Below are positions 1 through 12,400 of a DNA stretch of 64,000 nt, in pieces (within the stretch, counting starts at the first letter, position 1; every line of letters begins with the position of its first letter). The notes beneath the pieces are model-generated. The model ran no database searches and was not told where the DNA came from. It was given only the letters and a program-made list of their open reading frames with translations. Position numbers and translations under genes: made by a program. Source of the DNA: Macrostomum hystrix (Eukaryota > Platyhelminthes > Macrostomidae); assembly GCA_950097015.1 (NCBI GenBank), contig CATNEN010000003.1, positions 1,999,501 to 2,063,500 on the forward strand. Reading direction: 5' to 3'.

Positions 1-2189
1 GGGAGTGTATGCATCGTCGGCTTTGGCCCGTTCGGCAGCTTCTCGATCGCGCTGCTGCAGCCACTGTTGATTCAGCAAGCTAATGTGAACGTGTTTTCCA
101 ACTTCCGAGTCGGGAATTCTCTCGCCGGTGATTGGCGACACCAGGTACTGGGCGGCAGCGGCCTCCTTTGATCCACCTGCGGCCGACATTGATTTCGGAT
201 CGTAATTGCGCCTCACCGGAGCTTGCCCTGGCCTCGGCTGGCTGGACACTGCGGGAGGCGGCGGTGGCGGCGGCGGCGGAGGCGGCGGCATCGCTCCGTT
301 GTCCTTAGCATCGGCTGCCGATGTGTTGTCCTTGCCGGCTGGCTCAGCAGCGGGTTCTTCGTCGGAGTCGCGGTCTAGATCGACATCGTGCTGATCTTCA
401 GCGGTGGGCTGCTTCTGCTGCTGCGGCACCGTGATATCGACTCCGCGCTTCTCCAGTAGCATTCGCTTGCCAACCTCTTCGGGTGTGGTCGGAGGCGGAA
501 AGTTGCCCGTCTCGTGCGGCTGAAGAAGCGGAGGTTGCAGAGGGGGGCATGTTTATATTTACATACCAGTCTGCCTTTCTAAACTGGCAGTCTACTCCCA
601 TAACTACCAGTCTACTCCCATAACTACCAGTCTACTCCCATAACTACCAGTCTACTTCCATAACTACCAGTCTACTCCCATAACTACCAGTCTACTTCCA
701 TAACTACCAGTCTTCTCCCTTCGAATCTACGAATCTACCTGCTAAACTACCAAATCTACCTGTTAAACTATCAATCTAATCGTCAAGATATAAAAAACTC
801 GCTGACAGTAATTAATTAGCTTCTAAAATCTACTAACACAGCCACTAGTCTATCGATGTTCTTACCCTGTAAAAAATTCGGCTGCTTCTTCGGCGGGTTT
901 TTTGTGCAAAATAGGAGTGGAATCTACCAAAACCCCCCTATCTCGCAAGAGTTAAAGAAACCACCCAGGAAGCAACCGATGTAACCGTAAATTCTGCGGA
1001 AACCGCCGAAGAATCACCGAATCAGTGGCCTATGGGACAACCAGAGAATTATTTACGGGCGATTCCTCGGCGTTTTCTGAGCATGGAATCTTCTGAACTG
1101 GAGGATTCTTTGGGTGATTCCATTTCGCCACCAAGAAGCACCGAGAAAACGCCCAGTTGGGTAGATTCTAAGCATGGAATCATCCGATTGGTATGTTTCC
1201 AGCGTTCGGCTGTTTCTTTTTCTGGAAACACCGCAGATTCCAACTGGAATCACCCAAAGAAACATCCCTATTTTCTAGCGGGTAATCAAATAACATACCT
1301 GAAAATCTACCGACTCAACGATGACAAAATCGTGCCAATCAATCTGAGCGTAGGCCATTCGTTCCCTTTCAGCAGCCTCTTGTTCCAGCCGTTTCTCCCT
1401 ATCCTGCCATCTCTCCCAATCAAGACGGTATTTGGCCTGTTTCAAGACCTCCTCGGAGCTGACGGCATCTTTGGCCAATTTGGCCAACAAATCCTTAGGC
1501 GGTATGAGCACTTTAGTGTACTGCTCAACCAGCTTAGTGAAATAGGAGAACAGAGAATGCTGGGGTCGGAGGAAATCGAACTGAGGATTTCTCTGTTCCC
1601 TAACCATCAGCTGGGTGATAAACTGCCGACCATTCCTAGCAACAAATTGAGCAGTCAGCCGCACAATGTCCAATTCCATAGCGTTGATGCTGGTTGGCTC
1701 AGCTGAAAATTCGAACTCTGGCGGAGCCTCCTTCGGTTGAAACGATTCGGTCAGCTTCTTCTGGACGTCGCCATCAGCGGCTGGCGCTCTGGCCGCACTG
1801 GGCGTCGAGACCTTTAATGCGTCGGTTTCGTGAGCGCGACCTTCGGCAAAGTCGGTAACCTTCTGTCTATAATAGGCGTGATATGGATCGGCGGGGTTCA
1901 AAAAGTTGAACTTGGAATTGTTGATCTCGTTCTGACGAATCCGGGCCTCGAACTCCGGACCGTTCCTAGCAACAAACGAAGCAGTTTTGTCGACGATATT
2001 TCTAACCTCCGGCGGCGGATAGATGATGCCAACAACGGGCTTCTGAGCAGCCTCCTCCTCTGCGGCTTCTGAATCTGCGGTTTTATCAACAGCTTCAAAG
2101 TCGATGGTCTCCGCAGAGTCGGCAGCGGCAGTTGCCGAGCCGTTCCCTGCTGTCTGTTGTTGTTGTTGAAGCACAGCTGCGCTAGCCAT
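1..2189 (-). CDS. SF3A1: SF3A1, splicing factor 3A subunit 1 (5' part; gene continues past left edge)
   Basis: SF3A1 is a subunit of the SF3a complex of the 17S U2 snRNP and acts in the nucleus in branch-site recognition. Coding exon 1 is 2189-1299 (297 codons). It ends in a CAG|GTATGT donor. Exon 2 begins at 519 after a pyrimidine-rich acceptor and stays open to base 1 (173 codons, phase 0). Seen in the protein: a Gln/Ala-rich start, SURP1 at about residues 60-115 (VDKTASFVARNGPEFEARIR), SURP2 at about 170-225 (AQFVARNGRQFITQL), and the WHDFVIVE-VDFQ stretch that leads into the exon-2 PHETGNFPPPTTPEE block. An acidic linker and a polyproline run of about 12 follow, then YLVSPITGERIP, a conserved SF3A1 segment. 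About 470 of the roughly 790 residues usual for the family are present. The ubiquitin-like C-terminus lies outside the window. The ATG is the first in frame before the SURP domains. Identification is firm. Confidence 0.95.
581..718. repeat. 20-bp minisatellite in SF3A1 intron 1, about 7 copies
   Basis: The unit taactaccagtctactccca is repeated with a few C/T changes. It lies inside the 779-bp intron (1298-520), about 60 bp from the acceptor of exon 2. The rest of this intron (about 860-1270) contains several short inverted motifs (ggtgattcc / ggaatcacc) but no gene I recognise. Confidence 0.85.
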
Positions 2190-2275
2190 GTCTGTTCTCT
2201 CCCAGCTGCGGGTTGGTTTTTTAAATTGGCACGAAGTGAATAGCAATACATATTTTTCCTACAGCACCGACACAA

Positions 2276-2446
2276 TTAGAGAAACCGGTTGAGAATAATC
2301 ATCATGAGGTATGAAGGATAGAAACTAATTAGAGGGAAAGGTGAGGAGACAAGGTAAAATTGGTGAGAAAGGGAAGAATATGTATTAGGGAAGATAATGG
2401 GATTCGAAGGTATAAGCGGAATTAGAAGAGATTAGAGATGATATGA
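2276..2446. other. Upstream flank of SF3A1
   Basis: This is the presumed 5' flank of SF3A1. The sequence is purine-rich, with scattered ggattagaa motifs that grade into the array beginning at 2447. No TATA box or other clear promoter element is visible. Confidence 0.4.
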
Positions 2447-2807
2447 AGGGATCGGAAGGGATTAGAGAGAATAAAAGGGGATTAGAAGGGATTAGTGAGA
2501 ATACAGGGGGATTAAAAGGGATTAGAGAGAATACAAGGGGATTAGAAGGGATTAGAAAGAATACAAGGGGATTAGAAGGGATTGTAGAGGATATACAAGG
2601 GGATTAGAAGGGATTGTAGAGGATATAAGAGGATTAGAAGGGATTGTAGAGGATATAATAGGATTAGAAGGGATTGTAGAGGATATAAGAGGATTAGAAG
2701 GGATTGTAGAGGATATAAGAGGATTAGAAGGGATTGTAGAGGATATACGAGGGGATTAGAAGGGATTGTAGAGGATATACGAGGGGATTAGATGGGATTA
2801 GAGGGAT
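2447..2807. repeat. 30-bp purine-rich minisatellite, about 11 copies
   Basis: The unit is roughly ggattagaagggattgtag followed by aggatataaga. Left copies are shorter variants (ggattagagagaatacaagg). One strand is almost all purine, so triplex or other non-B structure is possible, but that is inference. Confidence 0.85.
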
Positions 2808-2904
2808 AAGAGAGGAATTAGAGCGCGAATCTCATTTGTTGATGAGAGATAAGGGGAAAAGATAGGAGAATATGAGTTTAGATACTTTAGATAGAGGATA
2901 TAAT

Positions 2905-3225
2905 TAATAATAATTTTTTTTATTATTGATTACACCTGCCCCAATTGGGCCAGATGTGCAGCCGACAGCACAGCCGCAGCTAATGCGCGGCGCATCTGAA
3001 GGCTGCGTACAGCTGTTCAGTCCATGGACTGGGCGGACGCCACAACCACCTTCAATTATCCCAGCTGATGCTGGTAACCCATTTAACAGCTGGGTGAACT
3101 GAAGCAATGCAGAGTTAAGTGTCTTGCTAAATGACACAAATTGTTCCAGTGGAGTCGGGCATCGAACCCCCGACCTTCAAGTCGTGAGTCCGACGCTCTA
3201 ACCTCTAGGCTACAACCTCTTGATC
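2905..3225 (-). mobile_element. SINE family 1, full-length copy
   Basis: Read on the minus strand it has a tRNA-like head (A-box-like tagcctagaggt region, B box ggttcgatgcc), then a conserved body with catttagcaagacacttaac, an internal CAGTCCATGGACTG palindrome, and a tail ending ccaattggggcaggtgtaat plus an A/T-rich run. Related copies lie at 5302-4990, 17698-17865 and 55205-55056. The repeated head-body-tail layout identifies a tRNA-derived SINE and argues against a tRNA gene. Confidence 0.8.
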
Positions 3226-3239
3226 TCTATTGAGGATTA

Positions 3240-4147
3240 GAAGGCATAAGAAGGTATAGGATAGGGGAAGGGATAGGGGATCATAAAGAGACAGGTGAAG
3301 CGAGATAGGACGGGATATGATGGGATAATGGGACTTAATAAGAGGGAAAATAATTAAGGAAGAAGCAAAAGGAAGAGAATAAGAATAAGCGCATTAGAAA
3401 ACACGGTATACTGCAAGGAAGAAAACTAAAGAAGAGATAAAAAACAGCAGGTGAAAGTGAAGTTGACAAAGTGACAGACAGGCGCCTAAAATTCTAGGCA
3501 ATGAAATGCACCAACAAATCGGTTAGATCGCACAGAGAAGAAATTGACTCTATTGGCTCTGAGAATTGTCTCGATTTCGGCTTCTCAAAAAATTATAATT
3601 GAACTCCTTCGTAAAAGGAACAATACAAAATAGGAAAAGCGTGTTTCTTATGAACTGCAGAGTTGGTTATATTTATTTCTTGTGTTTCATATATACATGT
3701 ATTACATCTAGAATTATAACTTACCTAACACGATTTCGAGTATTTTTGGCAAAAGAAATTAAATATTTTAACTTAGCTAAACAAGTCACGAAAGATTCTA
3801 ATAATTTCATACCGTAAAAAAATCAGTTTTAAGAAAATAAATGAAAAATACACACAGCAGAAAGCTAATAACATTTAAATGTTTTTGTCAACAAACGAAC
3901 TTTAATTTTAACTTTTTAGTCAACAATAAGAGAAAAAATGTTTCTTGAGTAAACGAAGTGTTTTAAGTAAGTGCTTTTACGCTATATTGGGCAAAAATCT
4001 TTAAGGTATGAGGTTAGAATATGAGCGCTTCTGTACAGTATGTAGGTTAATAAAGGCTGTTGGCGAATATGCACTTGACTTAGCGGCAGGGGGCCTCCAT
4101 GACGGACGCAGCGAGGAGGCGGCTGTTGCCGCCCATATCGCTAACCC
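3240..4147. other. Gene-free spacer
   Basis: This AT-rich spacer lies between the SF3A1 upstream region and the 3' end of the GPCR gene. Its left end (3240-3400) is purine-rich like the neighbouring minisatellite. The rest shows only short ORFs with no recognisable family. Confidence 0.4.
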
Positions 4148-4437
4148 CTAAATATGCTAATATGCACACTAGGCCAGAGGGGTAAGGAATGAGGGTGGGG
4201 TTGTTGGCGAATATGCACACTAGGCCAGAGGGGTAAGGAATGAGGGTGGGGTTGTTGGCGAATATGCACACTAGGTCAGAGGGGTAAGGAATGAGGGTGG
4301 GGTTGTTGGCGCACATGCACACTAGGTCAGAGGGGTAAGGAATGAGGGTGGGGTTGTTGGCGCACATGCACACTAGGTCAGAGGGGTAAGGAATGAGGGT
4401 GGGGTTGCTGGCGAATATGCACACTAGGCCAGAGGGG
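4148..4437. repeat. 51-bp minisatellite, about 5.7 copies
   Basis: The unit begins gaatatgcacactaggccag and contains aggggtaaggaatgagggtg. Because 51 is a multiple of three, the minus strand stays open and would read a 17-residue repeat (NNPTLIPYPSDLVC...). I treat this as an artefact. It lies 58 bp past the GPCR stop codon and may fall in its 3' UTR. Confidence 0.85.
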
Positions 4438-4494
4438 TGTGGGAAACTGGGAAAGGTAACATAATCAGCAATTAATTAGCACACTACTATACAT

Positions 4495-7400
4495 TTATTG
4501 ATAATAATAATCAAAGCAGCATTGCCGACATGAGAGACAGCGGCCGATGCGTCTAATTAGGCGACAGAATGCGATGCGAAACTGTTTATTAGCGTAGGCG
4601 TAGATAAGAGAATTAGTAGAAAAGTGAGTGAAGTACAGTAGCTGGGCAATCGATCTGGCCAAATTGAATGCTTCAACGTATTGACGATCGTGAGGAAATT
4701 TAATTAGAACAGATAATAGGCAGATGTAGTGCGGCAGGCTCAATGCCAGGTAGGCGATGCAGAATATCATCAGCATGCGAGTGATCTGGTACTGCTGACG
4801 CAACAGTTCGTTGAGACTGGCACCCGATGCAGCAGTGTCCGCCGCCGTTGATAAATTGTTGTTGTCTATTGCACAGTTCATCACAATAGGCTCGTTTGGC
4901 TGATGCTGCTTTGGACACAAAACAATGGGAATAGAGGGGTGGGGTGGAACACGCCGTTAAATTACAGTCACGTTTCTTAGAAACCATTAGATTGGCAATA
5001 CAACTAATTACACCATCCCCAATTGGGACAGAAGTGCGGCCGACAGCACAGCCGCAGCTATTGCAAGGCGCATTTTAAGGCTGCGTACGGCTGTTCAGTC
5101 CATGGACTGGGGAGACACCACACTCAACCACAATTCCCCCAGCTGATGCTGGTACCCATTTGAATTGAGTGAACTGATGCAATTCAGAGTTAAGTGTCTT
5201 GCTAAAGGAAACTAATTGTTACAGAGGAGTCGGGAATCGAACCCCCGACCTTTATGTCGTAAGTCCGACGCTCTAAACATTAGACTACAAGCAGGTCTCA
5301 CCTCGACTGTACAGTACCGCAAAGAAAAGCGTTAATAAACTCACGGCTTGAATCTATTTTCTTCCTAATCTTTATCTTTTTCCTAAAATCATCTCATATT
5401 TTGTCTTACGTAAGTCATGACAACCCATTATCACTTGCCTAAAATATTACAACCTTACAATCTCTTTTTTTACTGTTAATCTTACTCTCTTTTCCTATCA
5501 AAGACTTTAATCCCTTTGTAAAACTTGTTGGCCTTAAAAATAGGTAAAAGAAAGATGTTATAAGTCTTGCAAGTGAAAGATCTATAAATATGAATCCAGC
5601 TTATAAGAGATTTAAAAAAAATTTTTGCTTCATTTCATTTTTCTTTTTATCAACATTTTCGAGTATCTACTCAAAAAAACATATAGTTAATGAATTATTT
5701 TAAGTGTCAGTTTTTAATAGGAGTAAAATGTACTTATTCGACAAACTAAACTGCTAGAATAAAGACAGATGCGTGTTAATCTACCATTTAGCGCAATTAA
5801 ACAAACAAACACGTTGGATTATAGAGTCGAACGACAAAGGTAAACAGAGAAATAGTCTAGCAGTCTAGCAACCCTTCCTCACTATTATTATACCTATAGG
5901 ATAATAACTAATATCGTCTGGCGAAAAGTGACACATTCTAAGACGAAGGAACTTCATTATTTCCGGCAACTCATTCTCACATTTAGCCACATTAGTACTA
6001 TATACAGATGAATGGAATGAAGGATGGCCAAAGCGCCACAGAAGAATGAGGAAAATTTAATCCGCCTTATATTTACCAATTAATTCTGGCTTTAATACAT
6101 ACGCACACAATCACTCTTTAATCAAGACCAACTACTAGAGCCTGTCTGCTCCTGTGTGCCAAGTAGAGTGTATGCATATACGCCGTCAGTTTAATGTCAT
6201 GGCTTTTTTAGACAATAAATTAATTTTTTGTCTTTGTATAGCAAGTTTCTTTGCTTCTTCAAAGAAAACTTTGACTGATGGCAAAGAAATTCTTAGGTGC
6301 TTTAATACTGTTGACTGACCTGTCAGAATAAATTAACACGCTACTGAGGGATGAACTGGCGTAAGATCACGGCAAAAGCTTGCAAACTGGTATTCGAAAC
6401 AAAACAGGAAGAAGCACAGAATAATAAAATGATGTTTGTCTATGCCAATCTATGCGTGCCTTGGTCGAATTCTATATTTAAAAGCTACGTGCTTATTTAA
6501 CTATTTAGATTATGTTGAATTCATATCATAAAAGACACTGACGATTAAATCAGAGAAAAATCTGAGAATTCACTAAGACAACTAGGATCGATAAAAGGCC
6601 GTCGATGTCAATTAGACGCAACACGGAAAGTGTAATTTAGCGAACCGCACCAGGAAAATGAGATTTTTTTCTCAACGGCCTCCCTCAACCGTCTGCAACG
6701 CTAAATAGTATGGGTTGAGCACAGAACCGACTACACAATAGTACCAGTCTGATTAGAGTTGTACGATGAATAAAGTCATTTTTCTCGCCGCTCTGTAGAG
6801 ACACTTTAATAGTGCAAAACTATATAATGGATTTAGCACGTAGACTGATCAAGTGAGCTGATAGAATATCTTTTTAATAGCGTCCTTTTGAAGGCCATTT
6901 TAAGCCATGCAGCCCAGAGAACCACAGGAGAGATGAGTCGCACATTTTTTTCTGCTTCAAGTACTGGTAAATTGAGAATCTAGACTAGAATCGAGAGCTG
7001 GTAGGGCAATTTCTTATGCAAGCCAATTTAAGAAATCAATTCCCGAGACGCCTGAGGAACACCAATCGTTTTAAGCACACTCAGTCTTTAATCTAGTCCT
7101 GAAACTTTCGCCAGATTCTATATTTAAGTAGGATTTAGGATGGCAGCCCCTCGATCTATGCATGTCACGTGACAGTTTCAAACGTTGCGAGATTAAAATA
7201 TGCTTATATTTTTCTTTCAGGGCGCTTATTTTCAAAAAACAAGAATACATCTTTCAGTCACTGTACCTCGACATTTCCGTTTTCTGTTGTTGATGGCGTT
7301 TGATGACCCAGCGACCCTAGGCACGGCCGATTTGCAGACGAAGGATACGAAGTTGAACTAACAGAAGCTGAAATCAACTGTAGCGGCTGTTCTGGAGGCG

Positions 7401-8133
7401 ACATTTGCATAGCATCGATTTCTTCAATTGGATTCTCTACAACGGCATTGCTATACAAAACTCGCTGATAAAACGATCGCACAGCCCAACATATGTAAGC
7501 GTTCATTAGGCTCAGTAACAGGCCGGGCAGTAAGGCGCTAATCACACTATCAGCCACTGTCCAAGCGATTCTCTGAGCTTGAATTCTACAATAGAGTCTA
7601 TTGGCAAGCATTGGCTCCGGTTGATAATCGATTAGTACAAACACGTGGCAGCTCCATAATAAGCCAAGCAGTAAGACGGCTAAGATAAGATGGCGAGCTT
7701 TTTGATCAGCGATGCTTCGATTGTAGCAGTGCGGCAGTCTGATGCACAGGAATCTATCCAGACTGATGCCAACTAGTAACCAAGGACTCAGGAAAGTCAA
7801 CAGACTATAGGAGAATGTGATCAGGTAGCAACTGAGCAGGTGACTATCGTGCAGTTGAGTTAAACCGGTGAGCAAGTAGCTAAACAATAATAGCAGATCT
7901 ACCGCTGATAAAAGGCGCAATACGCGAGACAAATAGTGTTTCCTGACCGGACTGTGACAGAAGACGCAGAAGTTCACAAAGTTGATGACAACTCCGAAGC
8001 CGGCGATAACACTGCTAGCTTTTAAAATGCCACTGTAGGCTAGTATTAGCAGATGCTGTTGCCAATGCTGCGAAACATTAGCTCCATCCAGAGGATTATC
8101 GGTGCCATTGTCAATTGCGACACTGTAGTTCAT
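4495..8133 (-). CDS. Rhodopsin-like (class A) G-protein coupled receptor, two coding exons
   Basis: Exon 1 is 8133-7267 (289 codons) and ends GAG|GTACAG. Exon 2 starts at 4908 or 4905 after ...CCAAAG or ...AAAGCAG and ends with a stop at 4495, phase 0, giving about 426 residues. Exon 1 carries three N-terminal N-glycosylation sites (NYS, NGT, NVS), TM1-TM5, a TM3 Cys (LLSCYLIT) with a matching extracellular-loop-2 Cys (LYCRIQ), and a DRF variant of the DRY motif (SLDRFLCI). The third intracellular loop is long. Exon 2 holds TM6 (lacking CWxP), TM7 with NSLIY in place of NPxxY, and a Cys-rich tail suited to palmitoylation. The ligand is unknown; a peptide receptor is plausible. A TATATA-like run sits about 100 nt upstream of the ATG. 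The 2.36-kb intron carries a SINE. Confidence 0.85.
4990..5302 (-). mobile_element. SINE family 1, copy inside the GPCR intron
   Basis: It has the same head, body and tail as the copy at 2905-3225, and the same orientation as the host gene. The B box is intact (ggttcgattcc on the minus strand). The CAGTCCATGGACTG palindrome is at about 5097. Confidence 0.8.
5303..7266. other. Remainder of the GPCR intron
   Basis: AT-rich intronic sequence. I see no ORF with a recognisable product and no array. Confidence 0.5.
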
Positions 8134-8670
8134 GTTTGATGAACTTGCTGAGTTTTACTAGAACAAGACTATTGGGCAGTGAGGCGGCAAATGTCTCAGC
8201 AATGCTACACTGCGTCACGCATTTTAGGCGCAGGGTATATAGAAGATAGCGACTTGTTTTTGGATTGGTCGCTGCAATTCTGACCAACGACAGACTTAGC
8301 AGCTCCTAGCGGCTGGGAGCAGGAACTTACCCCCCCACTTTGCGTCCTATCCCCTCAAAGTTGTAGCTCAGATATTTATTGGCCAGTGAGAAAATCAAGG
8401 AAAGAGTTGAATGCGCTGATAATAAAAGTGCCACTTGCATGATGATTACTTTCCTAGCAATCCCAAAATTGGATAATACAAGATGATGGGATACAGGATA
8501 AATAACAACGACAAACATTTTTACTTAACATGTTTCTACAGTAGATAAGAGAAATATGAATTTAAGTTTTTATTTATTGCTTGTAATCTCTTTGTTAAAA
8601 GAAGTCAAGAGAGCGAAAAGAAATATATTAGCAACATTCTACGTGTTACCCGGCTTTTCGATTTCTTTAA
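8134..8670. other. 5' flank of the GPCR gene
   Basis: A TATA-like tctatataccc (minus strand, about 8244-8234) lies roughly 100 nt before the GPCR ATG. Small ORFs here (for example 8518-8327) show no family features. Confidence 0.35.
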
Positions 8671-8915
8671 GATCCCAATTTCTTCGAAATCCCAATTTCT
8701 TCGAAATCCCAATTTCTTCGAAATCCCAATTTCTTCGAAATCCCAATTTCTTCGAAATCCCAATTTCTTCGAAATTCCTATTTCTTCGAAATCCCAATTT
8801 CTTCGAAATCCCAATTTTTTCGAAATCCCAATTTCTTCGAAATCCCAATTTCTTCGAAATCCTAATTTCTTCGAAATCCCAATTTCTTCGAAATCCCAAT
8901 TTCTTTGAAACCCCC
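8671..8915. repeat. 17-bp minisatellite, about 14 copies
   Basis: The unit cccaatttcttcgaaat contains the palindrome ttcgaa. Since 17 is not a multiple of three, all frames cycle through the same 51-bp super-period. That produces three long, unrelated-looking ORFs on both strands, none of which I accept as genes. Confidence 0.9.
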
Positions 8916-9451
8916 AAAAAATTCCAACATTTTTTGGCTTAGTAAAGCATAACTGTCATACATAATGCAAAAAAAGATTTAAAAAATGACAAGGTTCCGC
9001 TACTATTTTAACAAACTAACCAACACGACACGACTAACAATGACTACTCTGTGCTCTCTCCAGTTGTCGACTAGTTGTCCAAAACAGCTGGGGTATGTGG
9101 TCGACGATGGCGTTGGTTGTATGCCGCGAAGGCCTTTTATCGGAAGTTTGCAGTCCCTGATGCCTTTTCAACACTTATAATTAAATATAAAAAAACTCAG
9201 CTCAGCCATAATGCTCAGCCATGCTGCAAGCCCGCACTACACGGCTAGGCCCACTACTTCAAGTACGAGTGTCCCCAATCTTAACAGATTGAAAAATCAT
9301 CTGTTTATTTTCTAGTGTAGCTAAACTGATGAAAATTTACAGCAGAAACAGCATTAAATACTCTGCGATGGTTGATGAAGAGAACATTTTTTAGGTAAAG
9401 TGCTCCCTAAGTTATGCCAAATCCTAAATGCTGTTTCGTGCGAAATTACAT
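8916..9451. other. Spacer before the large array
   Basis: It contains a 64-codon ORF (8986-9180) with no recognisable features. Otherwise the sequence is AT-rich and unique. Confidence 0.35.
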
Positions 9452-12400
9452 TTTACAGAAGACACTAAAGGTTAAAATCGAAGGGTGTTACAGAAGACAC
9501 TAAAGGCTAAAATGGAAGGTGTTATAGAAGACACTAAAGGTTAAAATCGAAGGGTGTTACAGAAGACACTGAAGGCTAAAATGGAGGGTGTTATAAAAGA
9601 CACTGAAGGCTAAAATGAAGGGTGTTACAGAAGACACTGAAGGCTAAAATGGAAAGTGTTACAGAAGACACTGAAGGCTAAAATGGAAAGTGTTACAGAA
9701 GACACTGAAGGCTAAAATAGAAGGTGTTACAGAAGACACTGAAGGCTAAAATAGAAGGTGTTACAGAAGACACTGAAGGCTAAAATGGAAGGTGTTACAG
9801 AAGACACTGAAGGCTAAAATGGAGGGTGTTATAAAAGACACTGAAGGCTAAAATGAAGGGTGTTACAGAAGACACTGAAGGCTAAAATGGAAAGTGTTAC
9901 AGAAGACACTGAAGGCTAAAATGGAAAGTGTTACAGAAGACACTGAAGGCTAAAATAGAAGGTGTTACAGAAGACACTGAAGGCTAAAATAGAAGGTGTT
10001 ACAGAAGACACTGAAGGCTAAAATGGAAGGTGTTACAGAAGACACTGAAGGTTAAAATCGAAGGGTGTTACAGAAGACACTGAAGGCTAAAATGGAGGGT
10101 GTTACAGAAGACACTGAAGGCTAAAATGGAAGGTGTTACAGAAGACACTGAAGGCTAAAATGGAAGGTGTTACAGAAGACACTGAAGGCTAAAATGGAGG
10201 GTGTTATAAAAGACACTGAAGGCTAAAATGAAGGGTGTTACAGAAGACACTGAAGGCTAAAATGGAAGGTGTTACAGAAGACACTGAAGGTTAAAATCGA
10301 AGGGTGTTACAGAAGACACTGAAGGCTAAAATGGAGGGTGTTACAGAAGACACTGAAGGCTAAAATGGAAGGTGTTACAGAAGACACTGAAGGCTAAAAT
10401 GGAAGGTGTTACAGAAGACACTGAAGGCTAAAATGGAGGGTGTTATAAAAGACACTGAAGGCTAAAATGAAGGGTGTTACAGAAGACACTGAAGGCTAAA
10501 ATGGAAAGTGTTACAGAAGACACTGAAGGCTAAAATGGAAAGTGTTACAGAAGACACTGAAGGCTAAAATAGAAGGTGTTACAGAAGACACTGAAGGCTA
10601 AAATAGAAGGTGTTACAGAAGACACTGAAGGCTAAAATGGAAGGTGTTACAGAAGACACTGAAGGTTAAAATCGAAGGGTGTTACAGAAGACACTGAAGG
10701 CTAAAATGGAGGGTGTTACAGAAGACACTGAAGGCTAAAATGGAAGGTGTTACAGAAGACACTGAAGGCTAAAATGGAAGGTGTTACAGAAGACACTGAA
10801 GGCAAAGATGGACAGTGCTACAGAAGACACTGAAGGCTAAAATGGAAGGTGTTACAGAAGACACTGAAGGCAAAGATGGAAAGTGTTACAGAAGATACTG
10901 AAGGTTGAAATCGAAGAGTGTTACAGAAGATACTGATGGAATGGAGGGTGTTACAGAAGATACTGAAGGTTAAAATGGAGGGTCGTACAGAAAACACTGA
11001 AGGTTAAAATGGAGGGTCGTACAGAAGACACTGAAGGCTAAAATGGAGGGTGTTACAGAAGACACTAAAGGTTAAAATGGAGGGTGTTACAGAAGACACT
11101 GAAGGCTAAAATGGAAAGTGTTACAGAAGACACTGAAGGCTAAAATGGAGGGTGTTACAGAAGACACTGAAGGCTAAAATGGAGGGTGTTACAGAAGACA
11201 CTGAAGGCTAAAATGGAAAGTGTTACAGAAGACACTGAAGGCTAAAATAGAAGGTGTTACAGAAGACACTGAAGGCTAAAATAGAAGGTGTTACAGAAGA
11301 CACTGAAGGCTAAAATGGAAGGTGTTACAGAAGACACTGAAGGTTAAAATGGAAGGTGTTACAGAAGACACTGAAGGCTAAAATGGAAGGTGTTACAGAA
11401 GACACTGAAGGCTAAAATGGAAAGTGTTACAGAAGACACTGAAGGCTAAAATGGAAGGTGTTACAGAAGACACTGAAGGCTAAAATGGAGGGTGTTACAG
11501 AAGACACTGAAGGCTAAAATGGAGGGTGTTACAGAAGACACTGAAGGCTAAAATGGAAGGTGTTACAGAAGACACTGAAGGCTAAAATGGAGGGTGTTAC
11601 AGAAGACACTGAAGGCTAAAATGGAAAGTGTTACAGAAGACACTGAAGGCTAAAATGGAAAGTGTTACAGAAGACACTGAAGGCTAAAATGGAGGGTGTT
11701 ACAGAAGACACTGAAGGCTAAAATGGAAGGTGTTACAGAAGACACTGAAGGCTAAAATGGAAGGTGTTACAGAAGACACTGAAGGCTAAAATGGAGGGTG
11801 TTACAGAAGACACTGAAGGCTAAAATGGAAAGTGTTACAGAAGACACTGAAGGCTAAAATAGAAGGTGTTACAGAAGACACTAAAGGTTAAAATCGAAGG
11901 GTGTTACAGAAGACACTGAAGGCTAAAATGGAGGGTGTTACAGAAGACACTGAAGGCTAAAATGGAAGGTGTTAGAGAAGGCACTGAAGGCTAAAATGGA
12001 GGGTGTTACAGAAGACACTGAAGGCTAAAATGGAGGGTGTTACAGAAGACACTGAAGGCTAAAATGGAAAGTGTTACAGAAGACACTGAAGGCTAAAATG
12101 GAAGGTGTTACAGAAGACACTGAAGGCTAAAATGGAAGGTGTTACAGAAGACACTGAAGGCTAAAATGGAAAGTGTTACAGAAGACACTGAAGGCTAAAA
12201 TGGAAAGTGTTACAGAAGACACTGAAGGCTAAAATGGAAAGTGTTACAGAAGACACTGAAGGCTAAAATGGAAAGTGTTACAGAAGACACTGAAGGCTAA
12301 AATGGAAAGTGTTACAGAAGACACTGAAGGCTAAAATGGAAAGTGTTACAGAAGACACTGAAGGCTAAAATAGAAGGTGTTACAGAAGACACTAAAGGTT

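Noticed and set aside
1032-1706. 224-codon plus-strand ORF
   Set aside because: Mostly antisense to SF3A1 exon 1 and its intron; no domain and no splice context.
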